This document shows, in pieces, positions 54,643 through 64,000 of a DNA stretch of 64,000 nucleotides (position 1 is the first letter of the stretch; each line of letters begins with the position of its first letter). Under the pieces are notes generated by a model. That model ran no database searches. It worked only from the letters and a program-made list of their open reading frames with translations, and was not told the DNA's origin. The translations under genes and the position numbers were made by a program. The stretch comes from Undaria pinnatifida (Eukaryota; Sar; Phaeophyceae; Laminariales; Alariaceae). The DNA is taken from NCBI GenBank assembly GCA_012845835.1, contig JABAKD010000003.1, forward strand, positions 4,432,870 to 4,496,869, written 5' to 3'.

Positions 54643-56678
54643 TCCAATACGCTAGCGTGGTGACGTCACCAGAGATCGTACTGCGAGGAAGCCTATACAT
54701 TAGTTCTTACTAGTGAACGATGGCCATTACATCGGAATCGAGCTCGGGGATGTGAAGGCGTTGGACCGGGGCTGAATCAAGACACTTTTCTCCCGGGATG
54801 CTTCAGGAGCGATTTTTCTTCGTCGTCGACCTCCACCAGACACGACAGTGACGGAACCCGCACGTACACCAGCAGCAACAGAGAGCAAGACCATCGAGAC
54901 GCAGCCTAAGACAACCAGATACAGGAAGAGGTGGAGCAGTTAGGGATGGACAGCGCGCGCCAGAAGAGCCACCGTCCTTCACCTGCTAGCCAGCCCTCCT
55001 TGTTTCTACGTGCTTGCATTGAGCGAGCAATTTCGGGGCTAATTTTTGAGCTGCAGTTACGAGCAATTCTGCGCGACGATGATTGGGAAAGGAGGGATGG
55101 CTGTGGAAGGACAACCCGCGAAGCTAATGGGAACGAGCGTGAACCAGCAGCATGCATGTGCACAGCAGGGGATTTGGGTAAGGTCAGGGGAGGAAGCGAG
55201 CAGGGCAAAGCAAGGGAGGAGGGGACCGCCCCTTCCGCGCCAGGACGAGCTTCGGCTCACAAAAGGCGCGTATTCGTTTCCCTTGATTTTTGTGTTGTTA
55301 CATATTTCTCTCTAGAAGAGTTGATTGATGTGTTGAGTTTTTTGTGTGCGTATCAGGTGGTACGTGCAGTTCAGCCGAGTCGTTAGTCCCTGAAGAGTTC
55401 AACTCGATTTTTCGTTCATATAATACGATAGGAGATGTGATGCTTGACTGCCTGATCATATGGTCAGTGCACTGCTGAAACCTGAATTCTTCTGTAGAAC
55501 GATATAGTACGAGTTGACGCTTTGGTTCCTTTCCAGTGAACCATTTACCCTCAGTTCCAGAGAGTCGAGGAAAAGTGGTTAATGCCGAAAATATGACTTT
55601 TGATCTTGATCGAGAAAAAATCACGGTATTGATTGGTGTATTAGCGGTCTATCCTATATAGCTGGTACCTGGTACGTGTTTGTGGTGGTTATGTGTTGGT
55701 TGTCCTCATGAACATGACGGTTATGATCCATCTTATATCAGGGAGTTCCATATGTTGGTAATGGATTCATGTATAAGATGTAAGGGGACTGTGATATTAA
55801 TAGGAGGTCGAGCTGGCAGGATGTTTGATTTCTTTGAACAGGTAGAGTAGGTAGGTAAGATGAATGCTGGCTTCCATAGATAGTTGAAAAAGAACATGTC
55901 CTAATCGTAGTGTCCAGTAATAACAACGCGTGTTGAGAGCTTGGTATGGACTAAACCAGAGTGGAACTGGTTGGACAAAATGTGGCTTGACTACTGAGTG
56001 GGTGAGTTTGACTCCGGATTGGGGGAGTTATACGTTAGCTCATTTATCCGGTAATATAATAGTAGTTGAAGGCGATACTCTTATTATACTTCGTACTATA
56101 TTTGTTTGGATTTAGATGGTATTTTGGAGTTTGAATTAATCTAGGATGGAGTGAGCATTATCATGACAGTCACGAGCAGGAGGGATGTAGGATTCACTAT
56201 ATGCTCGTATCAACGTCTGAGAATCAAACTCGGGTCTGCGTTGAATCTGATAGTTTACAATTTTTTCCATTTTGCCCGAGGCATGTTGAGAACGAGAGTA
56301 TCTACCCCCAGATTTTTCCCTGATTTAAGATTTGGAGGTATACCAATTTGGGGGAACAGTATTGTTTAGTTTTGGGGTTATTTTCGGCTTGTTGTATTGA
56401 ACAACGATCGAAAGTTTTTCTTTCTAATTTTTCACGGAATAATCCTACTGCACTCTTGATCGCCCATATTCTCATCAGCAATTTCCGTTACGATTACTGC
56501 GGTTCGATTCCGCTAGTTACGGCGTTATCAATTTTCGGGTTTTTGGAGCAGAGGCTGTATTGGTTTGAAATTGACATTGGATGTTTGAGGCAAGTACCTT
56601 ACTTGAATAAGCAAGGTTCCGTATGGCGCGCTTTGTTAAACGTTATCATGACGTGCGCACAGGCAGGGGGAATGTTGG

Positions 56679-56986
56679 TTATGCCTGCGCACAGTGATGT
56701 GTATGACTGCATGGAATATACGGAGATGGTAGAGTAGAACAATTGATATGATTGGCGGTCCCAATCTTCGATATGTTCAAGTTGAGCCCCCTTTGGCTCG
56801 GTGTATTATTACTGCTCTTGTAGTTGTCTTCGGGTGTGCATGTTCAGAGTGCCTTCCCTTCTTCGGCGGAGACAACGATAATATATACTTGTACCTGTGT
56901 TAAGACTGCTTCCGAGGGCCCATCGACGGCTCCTACCTTGACATGCTCTACCACATGATGACCTAGGCAACCCCGTGTACGAGGTA
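56679..56986 (+). repeat. Right direct repeat (LTR-like)
   Basis: Matches the left repeat throughout, with point differences and small gaps, one of them a 5 bp gap near 56693. A frame open in the left copy is closed here by a TAA. Confidence 0.75.
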
Positions 56987-56993
56987 CTCGATT

Positions 56994-57260
56994 AGCGTGC
57001 CACGATAGAGGTATCTATGAATACCTCTTTTTGGCTGAAATGGTTTCTAAATGACGGGGCTCCTTTACCCAAAATCGTCGGAAAGAGTTTATTCTTTTGC
57101 ATTACCCTCGTTCTATACCTAGGCCACTGGATTTTTCGTCCGGTCAGCAGTTTTACTTTTTTCTAAAATTAGTTTTTGGGATTTGTCTTAAGCTCGTAGC
57201 TCGTAAAACGAGGAACCCCAGGAAAAATGTGGTGCACCTATATCGTAGAAAGCGCGCGTC
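56994..57260 (+). mobile_element. Family A MITE-like element, complete copy
   Basis: The left end GCGTGCCACGATAGAGGTAT and the right end GTGCACCTATATCGTAGAAA with GCGCGCGTC. The interior matches 10032 and 24338: GACGGGGCTCCTTTACCCAA, ACCTAGGCCACTGGATTTTT and GTCTTAAGCTCGTAGCTC. It is sandwiched between two LTR elements. Confidence 0.75.
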
Positions 57261-57359
57261 GCACCTTTTGTATGTAGACTTGTGTGAGCCTAGTTCATAT
57301 GTGTTTCTCAATTTTTGTTGAAAAGGACGTCTAACAGCGTATTTTCTATTAGGAATATT

Positions 57360-57766
57360 AATTTTTGATTCATATCTAAGTTGATGCGCAGTCTATTCGA
57401 GCAGTCTATTCGCACGAAAGAGATAAGAAGTTGAAAATTACGTTGAAACTAACGTTGAATCTTCGGTGGAAGTTAGATGTCAACGTAAATTTGAGTATGT
57501 TAATGTTGTCCTGTTCTACCGGTGATCTACCGGACTACAGCTATTGTTCCGTGACGATCAAGAGGCGATCCGGCCCACCATGATAACCCCCCCTTCTCTC
57601 TACCTTGTCTCTGTCCATTCTTCCTTTTCCTCTCTCTTTGGCCTCAAGCGCCCTTTCCAACCTATCCCTTTTTTTTCTTACCACACGTGATCTTAACAGA
57701 CACTTCCGTGCCACCTCTGCATCTCTTCGCATAAAAGACAGAGCTTCCACACAACCATTGTTCACA
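57360..57766 (+). repeat. Left LTR of the copia-type element
   Basis: Shares GCAGTCTATTCGAGCAGTCT, TTGAATCTTCGGTGG, CTACCGGACTACAGC and GTGCCACCTCTGCATCTCTT with the right LTR. The 3' end is TTCACA at 57761. The 5' boundary is approximate. Confidence 0.75.
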
Positions 57767-57777
57767 GGTTATGAGCC
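57767..57777 (+). promoter_or_regulatory. Primer binding site
   Basis: GGTTATGAGCC follows the left LTR directly. Copia-type elements commonly use initiator methionine tRNA here, with sites such as TGGTATCAGAGC, so this looks like a version of that site. Confidence 0.6.
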
Positions 57778-57850
57778 TTGACCTTCGATGTAAACATCGA
57801 TCGGCGCCAAGCGACATCTCATTGCTGTTTGTCGTAGCTTACCGGGATGT

Positions 57851-59008
57851 TTGAGAGGAAATCTTCAACACTCCGACTACAGCATCAGCACCAGCATCAG
57901 CATCACCATTGGAGATTCCACGAAAGGAGCTGATGGGGTAGACGAGCTCGTTAGAGCTGTCAACGGCAAATTTAGTGGGCTCAAGATCGATGTATGGAAA
58001 TGCACAGCTCAGTTCGTGAAAAGCATGCGTCATTCCGGAATCTCTGATATTCTGGAAGGGCGTCCTTGCCCCGAGCCCAGCCAAATTAGTCCTCGTCCAT
58101 ACTCTATGAGAAGGAGGCCTTCACGAGCTGTACCTCGCAGCCAGGCCGCCGACGAAACCGACACTTACTCCTGGGAAATACCCTCGGCTGAACCTACAAA
58201 ATTTGCACAGCCGGACGCAGGGATTACTCCCGTGGACACGGTGCATCTGCTACCATCAGGTGCAGAATATTCCACACTCCCAGCCTCAACAGTAGGTTTA
58301 TTGTCGATGGATGCCAACATCTCGAATTTGGAAGACATCAAGAACTGGCACCGCGACAACCGTCTTCTCTTCGACTACCTGTTCCTGAGCACATAGGGAG
58401 CTGCGGCCATCTTTCTTCTACAATCCAAGCCGATACGATATGAACTTGCGAATGGGAATGCTGCATGGGATGGTATGGTTACAAAGTATCGAAATTCCAC
58501 CCGCCAACATACGCGTATGTTAAAACAGGAACAAACTCAAATGACCATGTAGGAAGGGCAAGACCCAAACATTTATATAAATGAAGTATACTATTTGAGG
58601 GATGAACTGGTGTACATGGGAGAGGTATTCAAGGATGACAGCATACTGGACATGGTGCTGGAAGGACTCACGGATGAATATCTGCAAATATAATTCAGCG
58701 CCAAAGCAGATGATCCCTTCACACTCGACCGAGCTGTGATAACAATGCGTAACATGTACGCAAATACAGCTATGCGAAACGGGCTTTCGCGAAACGCCAA
58801 GGAGCGTGAGTCTGCTATGGTAGTCACGCCGTCACTTTCGGCAGTAATGACTTGTTCACATTGCAAAAAGACAGGCCATCGATTCGAAAATTGCATTAAA
58901 CCCAAGGAAACGATGCCGGGGAAAAAATCTACCCCAATACCTCGAAAACAATCATGGTGTAGCCTGCAAAACATGGATCGTCACGATAACAGCGACTGTC
59001 GATCTTAA
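57851..59008 (+). pseudogene. copia-type gag with CCHC zinc knuckle, disrupted
   Basis: Gag forms the particle that packages element RNA. One frame runs from 57851 to 59008 but is closed by in-frame stops at 58394 (TAG), 58550 (TAG) and 58691 (TAA). The middle part, AWDGMVTKYRNS through LVYMGEVFKDDSILDMVL, has the style of copia gag. The knuckle CSHCKKTGHRFENC (58853-58894) has exact CX2CX4HX4C spacing, and a second Cys/His cluster, WCSLQNMDRHDNSDC, follows. The start is inferred from the first ATG after the primer site. Confidence 0.75.
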
Positions 59009-59463
59009 AAGTGGGACGACAACAAATCCCGTCGCCCTCGTCCCGGTCAATAAAATGGTCGGCATAATAACAACCGCAGCGCTCACGCCAACGCCGCCAC
59101 AACTCTAAATTCAACAACGTAAATGGAGGCTTGCGTCCCAGTGACACATGTTCTACCCGCTTCTGCAGCTGCGACTACAGGAGCTACTTCTACGTCCTTC
59201 GCGAGTTCTCTCTATCCATCTTCACCTCCAGCTGGTATGGGTTCTTCTTCCATCGGCGCATCTCCGATCAACATCGCCACACATCCCGTCGAATTCACCA
59301 TGACAGTGGACAGCGAAGCTTCTAGCCACTTCATCGACCACCTGCTTCTACCTGGCATCAAACTCAAATGAACCACTACATACACCTGAACCCTCCTGTA
59401 ACAATCAGCATAGCAGGAAACCATCGCCTTTATGACGTTGGTCAAGGAGTTTGGGTCGTTTAA
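59009..59463 (+). pseudogene. copia-type aspartic protease, disrupted
   Basis: The protease cuts the polyprotein. In the gag frame, after stops at 59051 and 59120, VEFTMTVDSEASSHFIDHLL is encoded near 59288-59350. Family members have DSGASS at the active site, so the glycine appears to be glutamate here. A one-base shift near 59366 moves the remainder to another frame, which closes at 59461 with TAA. Confidence 0.65.
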
Positions 59464-60390
59464 ATGTTGGGCCATCTAGGCTCTAAGCACTCCGTGCAGC
59501 TTCCCGTCACGATCGTACCAGGGCTAGGCAGGCAACTATTTTCGGGGGGATCAACAGTAATTAAAGGGGTCAACATGATCATCGCCAGTATTTCGTACTT
59601 GGACATGGGTGCATTTACTGTACCCCTACGTAAAGGCAGCAACCGCTCTATTCTGGATTATCTCGACCTCACCACTGATGCAACTAGCCGAACACCTGAG
59701 ACAGATTTTCGGACCATTTCCGGCAGCAACTTCAAACCGGAAACCGTCCTCGCGGTTCACGCTTCGACTGCTACTAAAGCCACTTCCCTGTCTACACCCG
59801 TCCGAGCTAACATCTGGCATAAGAGGTTGGGACATCCCAATGGGCAGATGATGGCCAAGGTGAACATATCGCGGAGTGTGGGGTAGATATTTAGACACTT
59901 TATGTATGTGTAATACGTGAAAATCAATAGGAGCACTTAGCAGAAACGCCATAATAAGAAATTGCGGCCTGACCCTTCCAGCGAAGGTTTAAAGCTGGTC
60001 AGTACTGACCTGCTAGGGCCGGTGACGCCCAAGGCGATCGGAGGATTCGCCTACATGGCAAAGTATACCGACCATCAGAGCAGGATATAAGCAGCCTCCT
60101 TCATCGAAGAGCCTCCTACCGTTATACCAACAGCAGACTCGACCACTATTCAATCAAAAGCGCGTCAGCTGGCCCTACAAGGCCAAGGTTCTCCAAAGCA
60201 GCACTTCGAGGCCGTCTCGGAGTACGTCGGGGCTGTCGGAATGGACAAAATAAACTCTCCGGCATCTCGTTTGGTACCCAACACCTACGCGCTAGCTATG
60301 GCCTCACCACAAGCCGAAGAGTGCAATCGTCCAGCTACCTCTGCACGAAGATCAACGACTTCAGCACGGAGCGATTCCGCTAAGCTCTAA
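59464..60390 (+). pseudogene. Pre-integrase motif, integrase start and polymerase start, disrupted
   Basis: ANIWHKRLGHPNGQMM (near 59808-59855) is the GAG-pre-integrase motif with its conserved WH..LGHP. A stop at 59884 follows. In the same frame, LRPDPSSEGLKLVSTDLLGP (59965-60030) holds the first catalytic aspartate region of the integrase core. A TAA near 60088 follows soon after. The other catalytic residues are not seen. YALAMASPQAEE near 60288 matches the stretch just before copia reverse transcriptase, so a large deletion seems to have joined integrase to the polymerase start. Confidence 0.65.
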
Positions 60391-61822
60391 CACCTCGAAG
60401 TCGCAACTGCAGCGCCGGCCGGCCAGACCGCCTATCACCATTGTGACTGTAAAAATCACAGGTACCCTCACGTCATCCCAACAACTATTTTCTTCGTGGA
60501 GCTAGATGCAAGAATGCGGCGTTTCATAAGTGGGAAAAAATTCAGCCCGATTTTGATTCTGCCTAGTGCGAACGGACTTATCAATCACCGACAAACCGCG
60601 ATGCACCGGGGACGGAGAAGTGCGTTACCCACAACCAAATAGGCAATGTACCGGCGAAAACGATTGGTCCATCATATTCCAGCTACAAGACTGCCATGGA
60701 CCGAGGAAGGGCAAGGCCCACGCACACATCGCATCACAACCTTTTCCCCCCTCTCTGTCCAAGCTCTTCAGCATTTTCAGCTTGGATCGCTGACTCGGTC
60801 GCCGACCCTTTAGGCTTCCACCTCGCTATTCGTATGTACGACGACATTGCCGAACGGTTGTCAAGTATCCCGTACGTATATCAACCTCATAGAATGATTA
60901 AAAATGGACGGGACTTGACCGCATTCCAATCCAGGAGGTAATTTTACCCCAGCTGTAATACTTCGGGAGGGTGGCAGGTATACGGTTATACCGGTAATAT
61001 TTTCTTGGGAGATTTACTTATAGGCACTGTTGAAAATTGATGTTTGAGTAGAGAATATTACTGAGTACAATCAGGTTTTTGTCAACTATAAAGTTACAGC
61101 TGCTCGCCAGTTACGTATAAGTAAAGGTGGACCTATGGGTTGTATGAACTTAAACAATGGTACAGCAACAAGCTAAATTCTGCCGAAAATGCGTACGGCT
61201 ATTTATTCCAGAGTTACTGAGCAAAGGCTCACAAAGATTGACTATCTTATGCTTTTCAGCGTACAATTAGAACCAGAAAATTAATTTTTCTATGCGTATC
61301 CTAGGATCATTTTGAGGTGGACTAGTAAACATACAGCAGTGATCTTTGTTTTTCTTTCCCAGGATATAGCTCGATGATTGACTACGACTACACCCAGCAT
61401 AGTCTATTGCAGTACTCAGTATTCGTAATTATACTTTCATATATTTTCCAAGTACGCAAGTACATAAACCTAAACTGAATATTGAGATTTTTTTTTCGCG
61501 TGCTGGACACTTTCCCACAATTCTCTTTATTGGTTGAGTATCGTTTAATCTATTTGGTACAATTCAGGAAGTGTGTTTAAAACCCAGTAGACCTATGTTT
61601 GCGTGATATCATCTGGGGTATTTATCGCTGGGAATTACACCAATCGTAGTTTTTCTACATACCTTAACTTGTATTTTTAGCTTTTTGTAAATTTGTGAAT
61701 AACATGGCTACATCAATATTGCCGTCGTTAATACACCGGACTGAATATGTGAACCGCTAGCTTTTGATTTACAATTTTTCTTCTTTAAGTGCAAGGCTTC
61801 TCTTGCAATCTGACTTTGAATT
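60391..61822 (+). other. Copia-element 3' interior, no recognised domain
   Basis: The catalytic polymerase motifs and RNase H are absent. From 60950 the sequence becomes AT-rich, with no long frame. It may be decayed 3' coding plus untranslated region, or an insertion. Confidence 0.4.
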
Positions 61823-61840
61823 AAGAGGGCGGGTTGGGAG
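61823..61840 (+). promoter_or_regulatory. Polypurine tract
   Basis: AAGAGGGCGGGTTGGGAG precedes the right LTR. It is purine-rich with two T interruptions, and its position fits plus-strand priming. Confidence 0.5.
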
Positions 61841-62255
61841 TATGAACCTTGGGTTCATATCTTAGTTAAAGCGCAGTCTATTCGAGCAGTCTAATCGCAC
61901 GAATAAGATAAGAAGAAGTTAAAACTTACTTTGAATCTTACGTTGAATCTTCGGTGGGAGTTAGATATAAACGTAGATTTGAGTATGTTAAGGTTGTCCC
62001 GTTCTTCCGGTGTTCTACCGGACTACAGCCATTTTTTCGTGATGATCAAATGGCGATTCAGTCCGCCATCACCACCCTCCCTTCTCTCTCTCTTTTCCCT
62101 CTCCTTTATTTCCTCTTCCACTCCTTTTGGGCTCAAGCGCCCTTTCCGAACTATCTCCTATTTTCTTATCACAAAGATATGAACAGACAATACTGTGCCA
62201 CCTCTGCATCTCTTCGCATAGCAGACAGAGCGTCCACACAACCAATGTGTTCACA
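61841..62255 (+). repeat. Right LTR of the copia-type element
   Basis: Matches the left LTR with about 15-20 percent divergence by eye, ending TTCACA at 62250. The family A-like sequence ACGCGTGGTGCGATATCGGT begins at the next base. Confidence 0.75.
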
Positions 62256-62420
62256 ACGCGTGGTGCGATATCGGTGGTAGAACGGTTTGGTGATTATCGT
62301 CCCTGAACGGTGGGATCCTTCCGACACAAACTCGTTGGAATATGCCATTGTTGTTTTTCGCAATCTGAACGTTTTATACCTATTGTACCGTTGTGGTCGT
62401 ATCATTGGGCATTCTACCGT
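62256..62420 (+). mobile_element. Family A left-half fragment
   Basis: ACGCGTGGTGCGATATCGGT, GAACGGTGGGATCCTTCCGA and CTCGTTGGAATATGCCATTG match the left end and left interior of family A. The right half is not recognisable. Confidence 0.5.
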
Positions 62421-62563
62421 ACAATAGTTGGACAATTTTTGTCAGGGAGTTCAATCATCATTTTAGGCGTTTCTTGTGAGCTCTTGAGATCTTGAGATAC
62501 AAACGGGAAGGTCCATGGCCGATGTCATGTCACTTCTCCGTGTGATAACGAACGAACTATTGC

Positions 62564-64000
62564 ATGGTGGACAAACGCACTCCGATCCAACGAGGGGAAG
62601 TCCTTGGAGCTGATACCACCGGGCCCGCGGTCTCGCGAGTCGGTACAATTCAATTGCATTGGGTAAGATCTGCTCACTGCCCAAAACGTGACCAATTTGC
62701 TTTTAGGAGGCCGGAAAGCACTGTTTTGAGTGATGGTGTGGGACACCAGCCGAAAGCAACGGAACACCCTACAGCAGCAAGAGGAGCACGAGCGCAGGGC
62801 GATGACGGAGTCCATTCCGCAAGCTGGGGCAACCCGAGAGGTGAAGGTCGAGCCTGCGGCCGGCGGAAGCCGGAAATCCAGGTGACGATCGGGGGAGATA
62901 GACCGCCTAAGTTGGATGGTGATGTTGTTACCTTCGAAGATATGTGTGAATTTCTTGTTGCCTACCCGGAGTACGAGCAGCAGATGCATATCTCAAACCA
63001 AGATGGAGGATACCGGGTACTCGCGAGGAGGCGAGAGCTGGTAGATTCGGCGACCCAAATGATGGTAGCCGATTAATGCTACGATGGCAAGCCCTGGGTC
63101 AACCTCTCCGAGGAGTAGCTATTGCAAGGGCTCAAAAGGTTTGCTGGCGTTGGTGTGCAGCAGACGAGTGACGAGGATTTTTGACGTCAGATATTCCGTG
63201 TGCTGAAGATGGATGCGAGCGTGCCTGTAGATAGCAGGGTGTTCATGCAGAAACGTGCCCTGCGGAAATACCTTGCTGACAGCGGGCTCACGGAGGTGGT
63301 GAGGCCTGACAGTCGGCAGTACACGCTAAAGCATGGCAAGGTGCTGGTGGAGGCAATAGCGGCGGGAATCGAGCCACTCGAGATCCGCCGCAAGGTGGGA
63401 AAAAAATGCGTTTTGATCTTGTAACGCATGGCCCTGACGCGTTGTTCAGCATATTTACCAAGCAGCACCGGGATCAAGCCGTAATTGAGCCTTACGATGC
63501 TGTACGCCGGCAAGCAGCATAGCGGCGTGACGCTAGGTCGGTGGCTGTCGCGGGGACCAAGCCGCAGGGAAGTACTGCTGACGGGCACGACTCACGCGAG
63601 AGTGCCAAGGCTGCTGGTATGAAAGCAAAGCGGAATCGTCGGTACGACAACAACGAGTGTTTTGTATGCGGCAAGCAGGAACACAAGCAGTGGGACTGCC
63701 CCCAAAGCCAGCAGGGTAAGGCGGGGAAAGGCGTCCATGGCCAGAGCCACGGCCAGACCCCCATACAGCAGCAGCAGTCCACGAACGGTTTCGCTCAGCA
63801 TACCCGGAGCAAGGCGACTGGGGTGGCCCCTGCGTCTGCCACCCCTCGAGCTAGTAGGTACCAGACCGCCTCAGAGCCGGTGGTAACGAAGACCAAACCT
63901 GCTGCGCCTGAAGCATCTACGCAGAATGACGGAGACTACATGTACATTTGCGTGCCATGTGAGAAGATGGCGCCAGTGGATATCGGGCTCACCGACACGG
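62564..64000 (+). pseudogene. Second retrotransposon gag with CCHC knuckle, disrupted and cut by window edge
   Basis: Gag packages element RNA. From 62564 to 63424 one frame is closed at 63074 (TAA), 63116 (TAG) and 63182 (TGA), but the sense continues across them (FEDMCEFLVAYPEYEQQMHI, then FMQKRALRKYLADSGLTEVV, then KVLVEAIAAGIEPLEIRRKV). A 7-A run near 63397 marks a frameshift, after which ALFSIFTKQHRDQAVIEPYD continues. The knuckle CFVCGKQEHKQWDC (63658-63699) has exact CX2CX4HX4C spacing, followed by a Gln/Ser/Thr-rich linker. Protease and polymerase would lie beyond the window. It differs from the copia gag upstream. No LTR is seen to its left. Confidence 0.7.

Larger units (their letters stand above)
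54323..56986 (+). mobile_element. Non-autonomous LTR element without recognisable genes
   Basis: Direct repeats at 54323-54642 and 56679-56986 flank about 2.04 kb. A solo copy of the repeat is at 4675-4900. The interior has a 151-codon frame (54931-55386) without a known domain and no gag, protease, integrase or polymerase signature. This fits a small non-autonomous LTR element. The exact ends, target duplication and primer binding site are not clear. The right repeat abuts a family A copy. Confidence 0.6.
57360..62255 (+). mobile_element. Decayed Ty1/copia-type LTR retrotransposon
   Basis: Two direct repeats of about 400 bp flank 4.07 kb holding a primer binding site, gag with a CCHC knuckle, protease, a GAG-pre-integrase motif and the first part of integrase, in the order gag-protease-integrase-polymerase that defines Ty1/copia. 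The coding part has many stops and frameshifts. Most of the polymerase and RNase H is missing, and 60.9-61.8 kb is AT-rich with no recognised domain. The element is inactive. Confidence 0.8.

Noticed and set aside
56480-56525. Possible tRNA with GGTTCGATTCC
   Set aside because: The B box and a T-stem are convincing alone, but no A box or acceptor partner lies at the right distance.

Overview
This window looks like repeat-rich, gene-poor nuclear DNA of a eukaryote. I found no bacterial-style operon, no rRNA or convincing tRNA gene, no CRISPR array and no intact host protein gene. The content is stacked transposable elements: MITE-like inverted-repeat families, tRNA-derived SINEs, a 3'-anchored retroposon-like family, two LTR elements and part of a third, a reverse transcriptase remnant, and many micro- and minisatellites. 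The retroelement protein styles (copia-type gag with a CCHC knuckle, a YVDD polymerase remnant) and the repeat load would suit an alga or another stramenopile-like protist, but the species cannot be fixed from the sequence alone.

Names used here are my own. Family A is a 260-330 bp inverted-repeat element whose ends read roughly ACGCGTGCTACGATAGAGGT; there are about 14 near-complete copies and many fragments. Family B is defined by a fixed 3' end ending in GGAGTGTATTTT plus an AT tail; its copies are truncated at varied 5' points and the longest carry G-rich modules. Family C is a 270-340 bp inverted-repeat element with ends like GACCNAGGCTACGGTAGGGG and a subterminal palindrome CTCGCGCGAG. 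Family D has ends like GATTCTACGRTAGC. Family F is a ~230 bp repeat related to A. Family G is a ~250 bp repeat containing GTGAAAACCAACTG. Family J is a ~140 bp repeated unit. Two SINE types share one 3' tail.

Layout: 0.2-2.3 kb holds A copies, two abutting C copies and a D nested in one of them. 4.4-5.0 kb holds a C fragment and a solo LTR. 5.8-10.3 kb holds tandem repeats, a C copy, three J units, a tRNA-derived SINE, a long B copy and an A copy. 10.3-19.4 kb is mostly diffuse repeats with three C copies, A copies and a SINE with a long CAA tail. 19.5-21.4 kb is a 2 kb tract of G and A. 22-27 kb holds simple repeats, a small hAT-like MITE, A and B copies and an LTR-like remnant. 27.4-30 kb is a long B copy split by a young element with 180 bp inverted repeats. 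30-42.6 kb holds many A, B, C, D and F copies. 42.6-44.2 kb is a decayed retroelement block with a reverse transcriptase signature. 45-53.5 kb again holds A, B, F and SINE copies. 54.3-57.0 kb is a small LTR element without recognisable genes. 57.3-62.3 kb is a decayed Ty1/copia-type element with LTRs, primer binding site, gag, protease and part of integrase. 62.5 kb to the window edge is the broken gag of another retroelement.

The elements interact mainly by nesting: B in A, D in C, a MULE-like element in B, and LTR elements next to A copies. The most unusual signal is a three-way-junction fold in the conserved 3' end of family B that resembles a hammerhead ribozyme core with two core bases changed.
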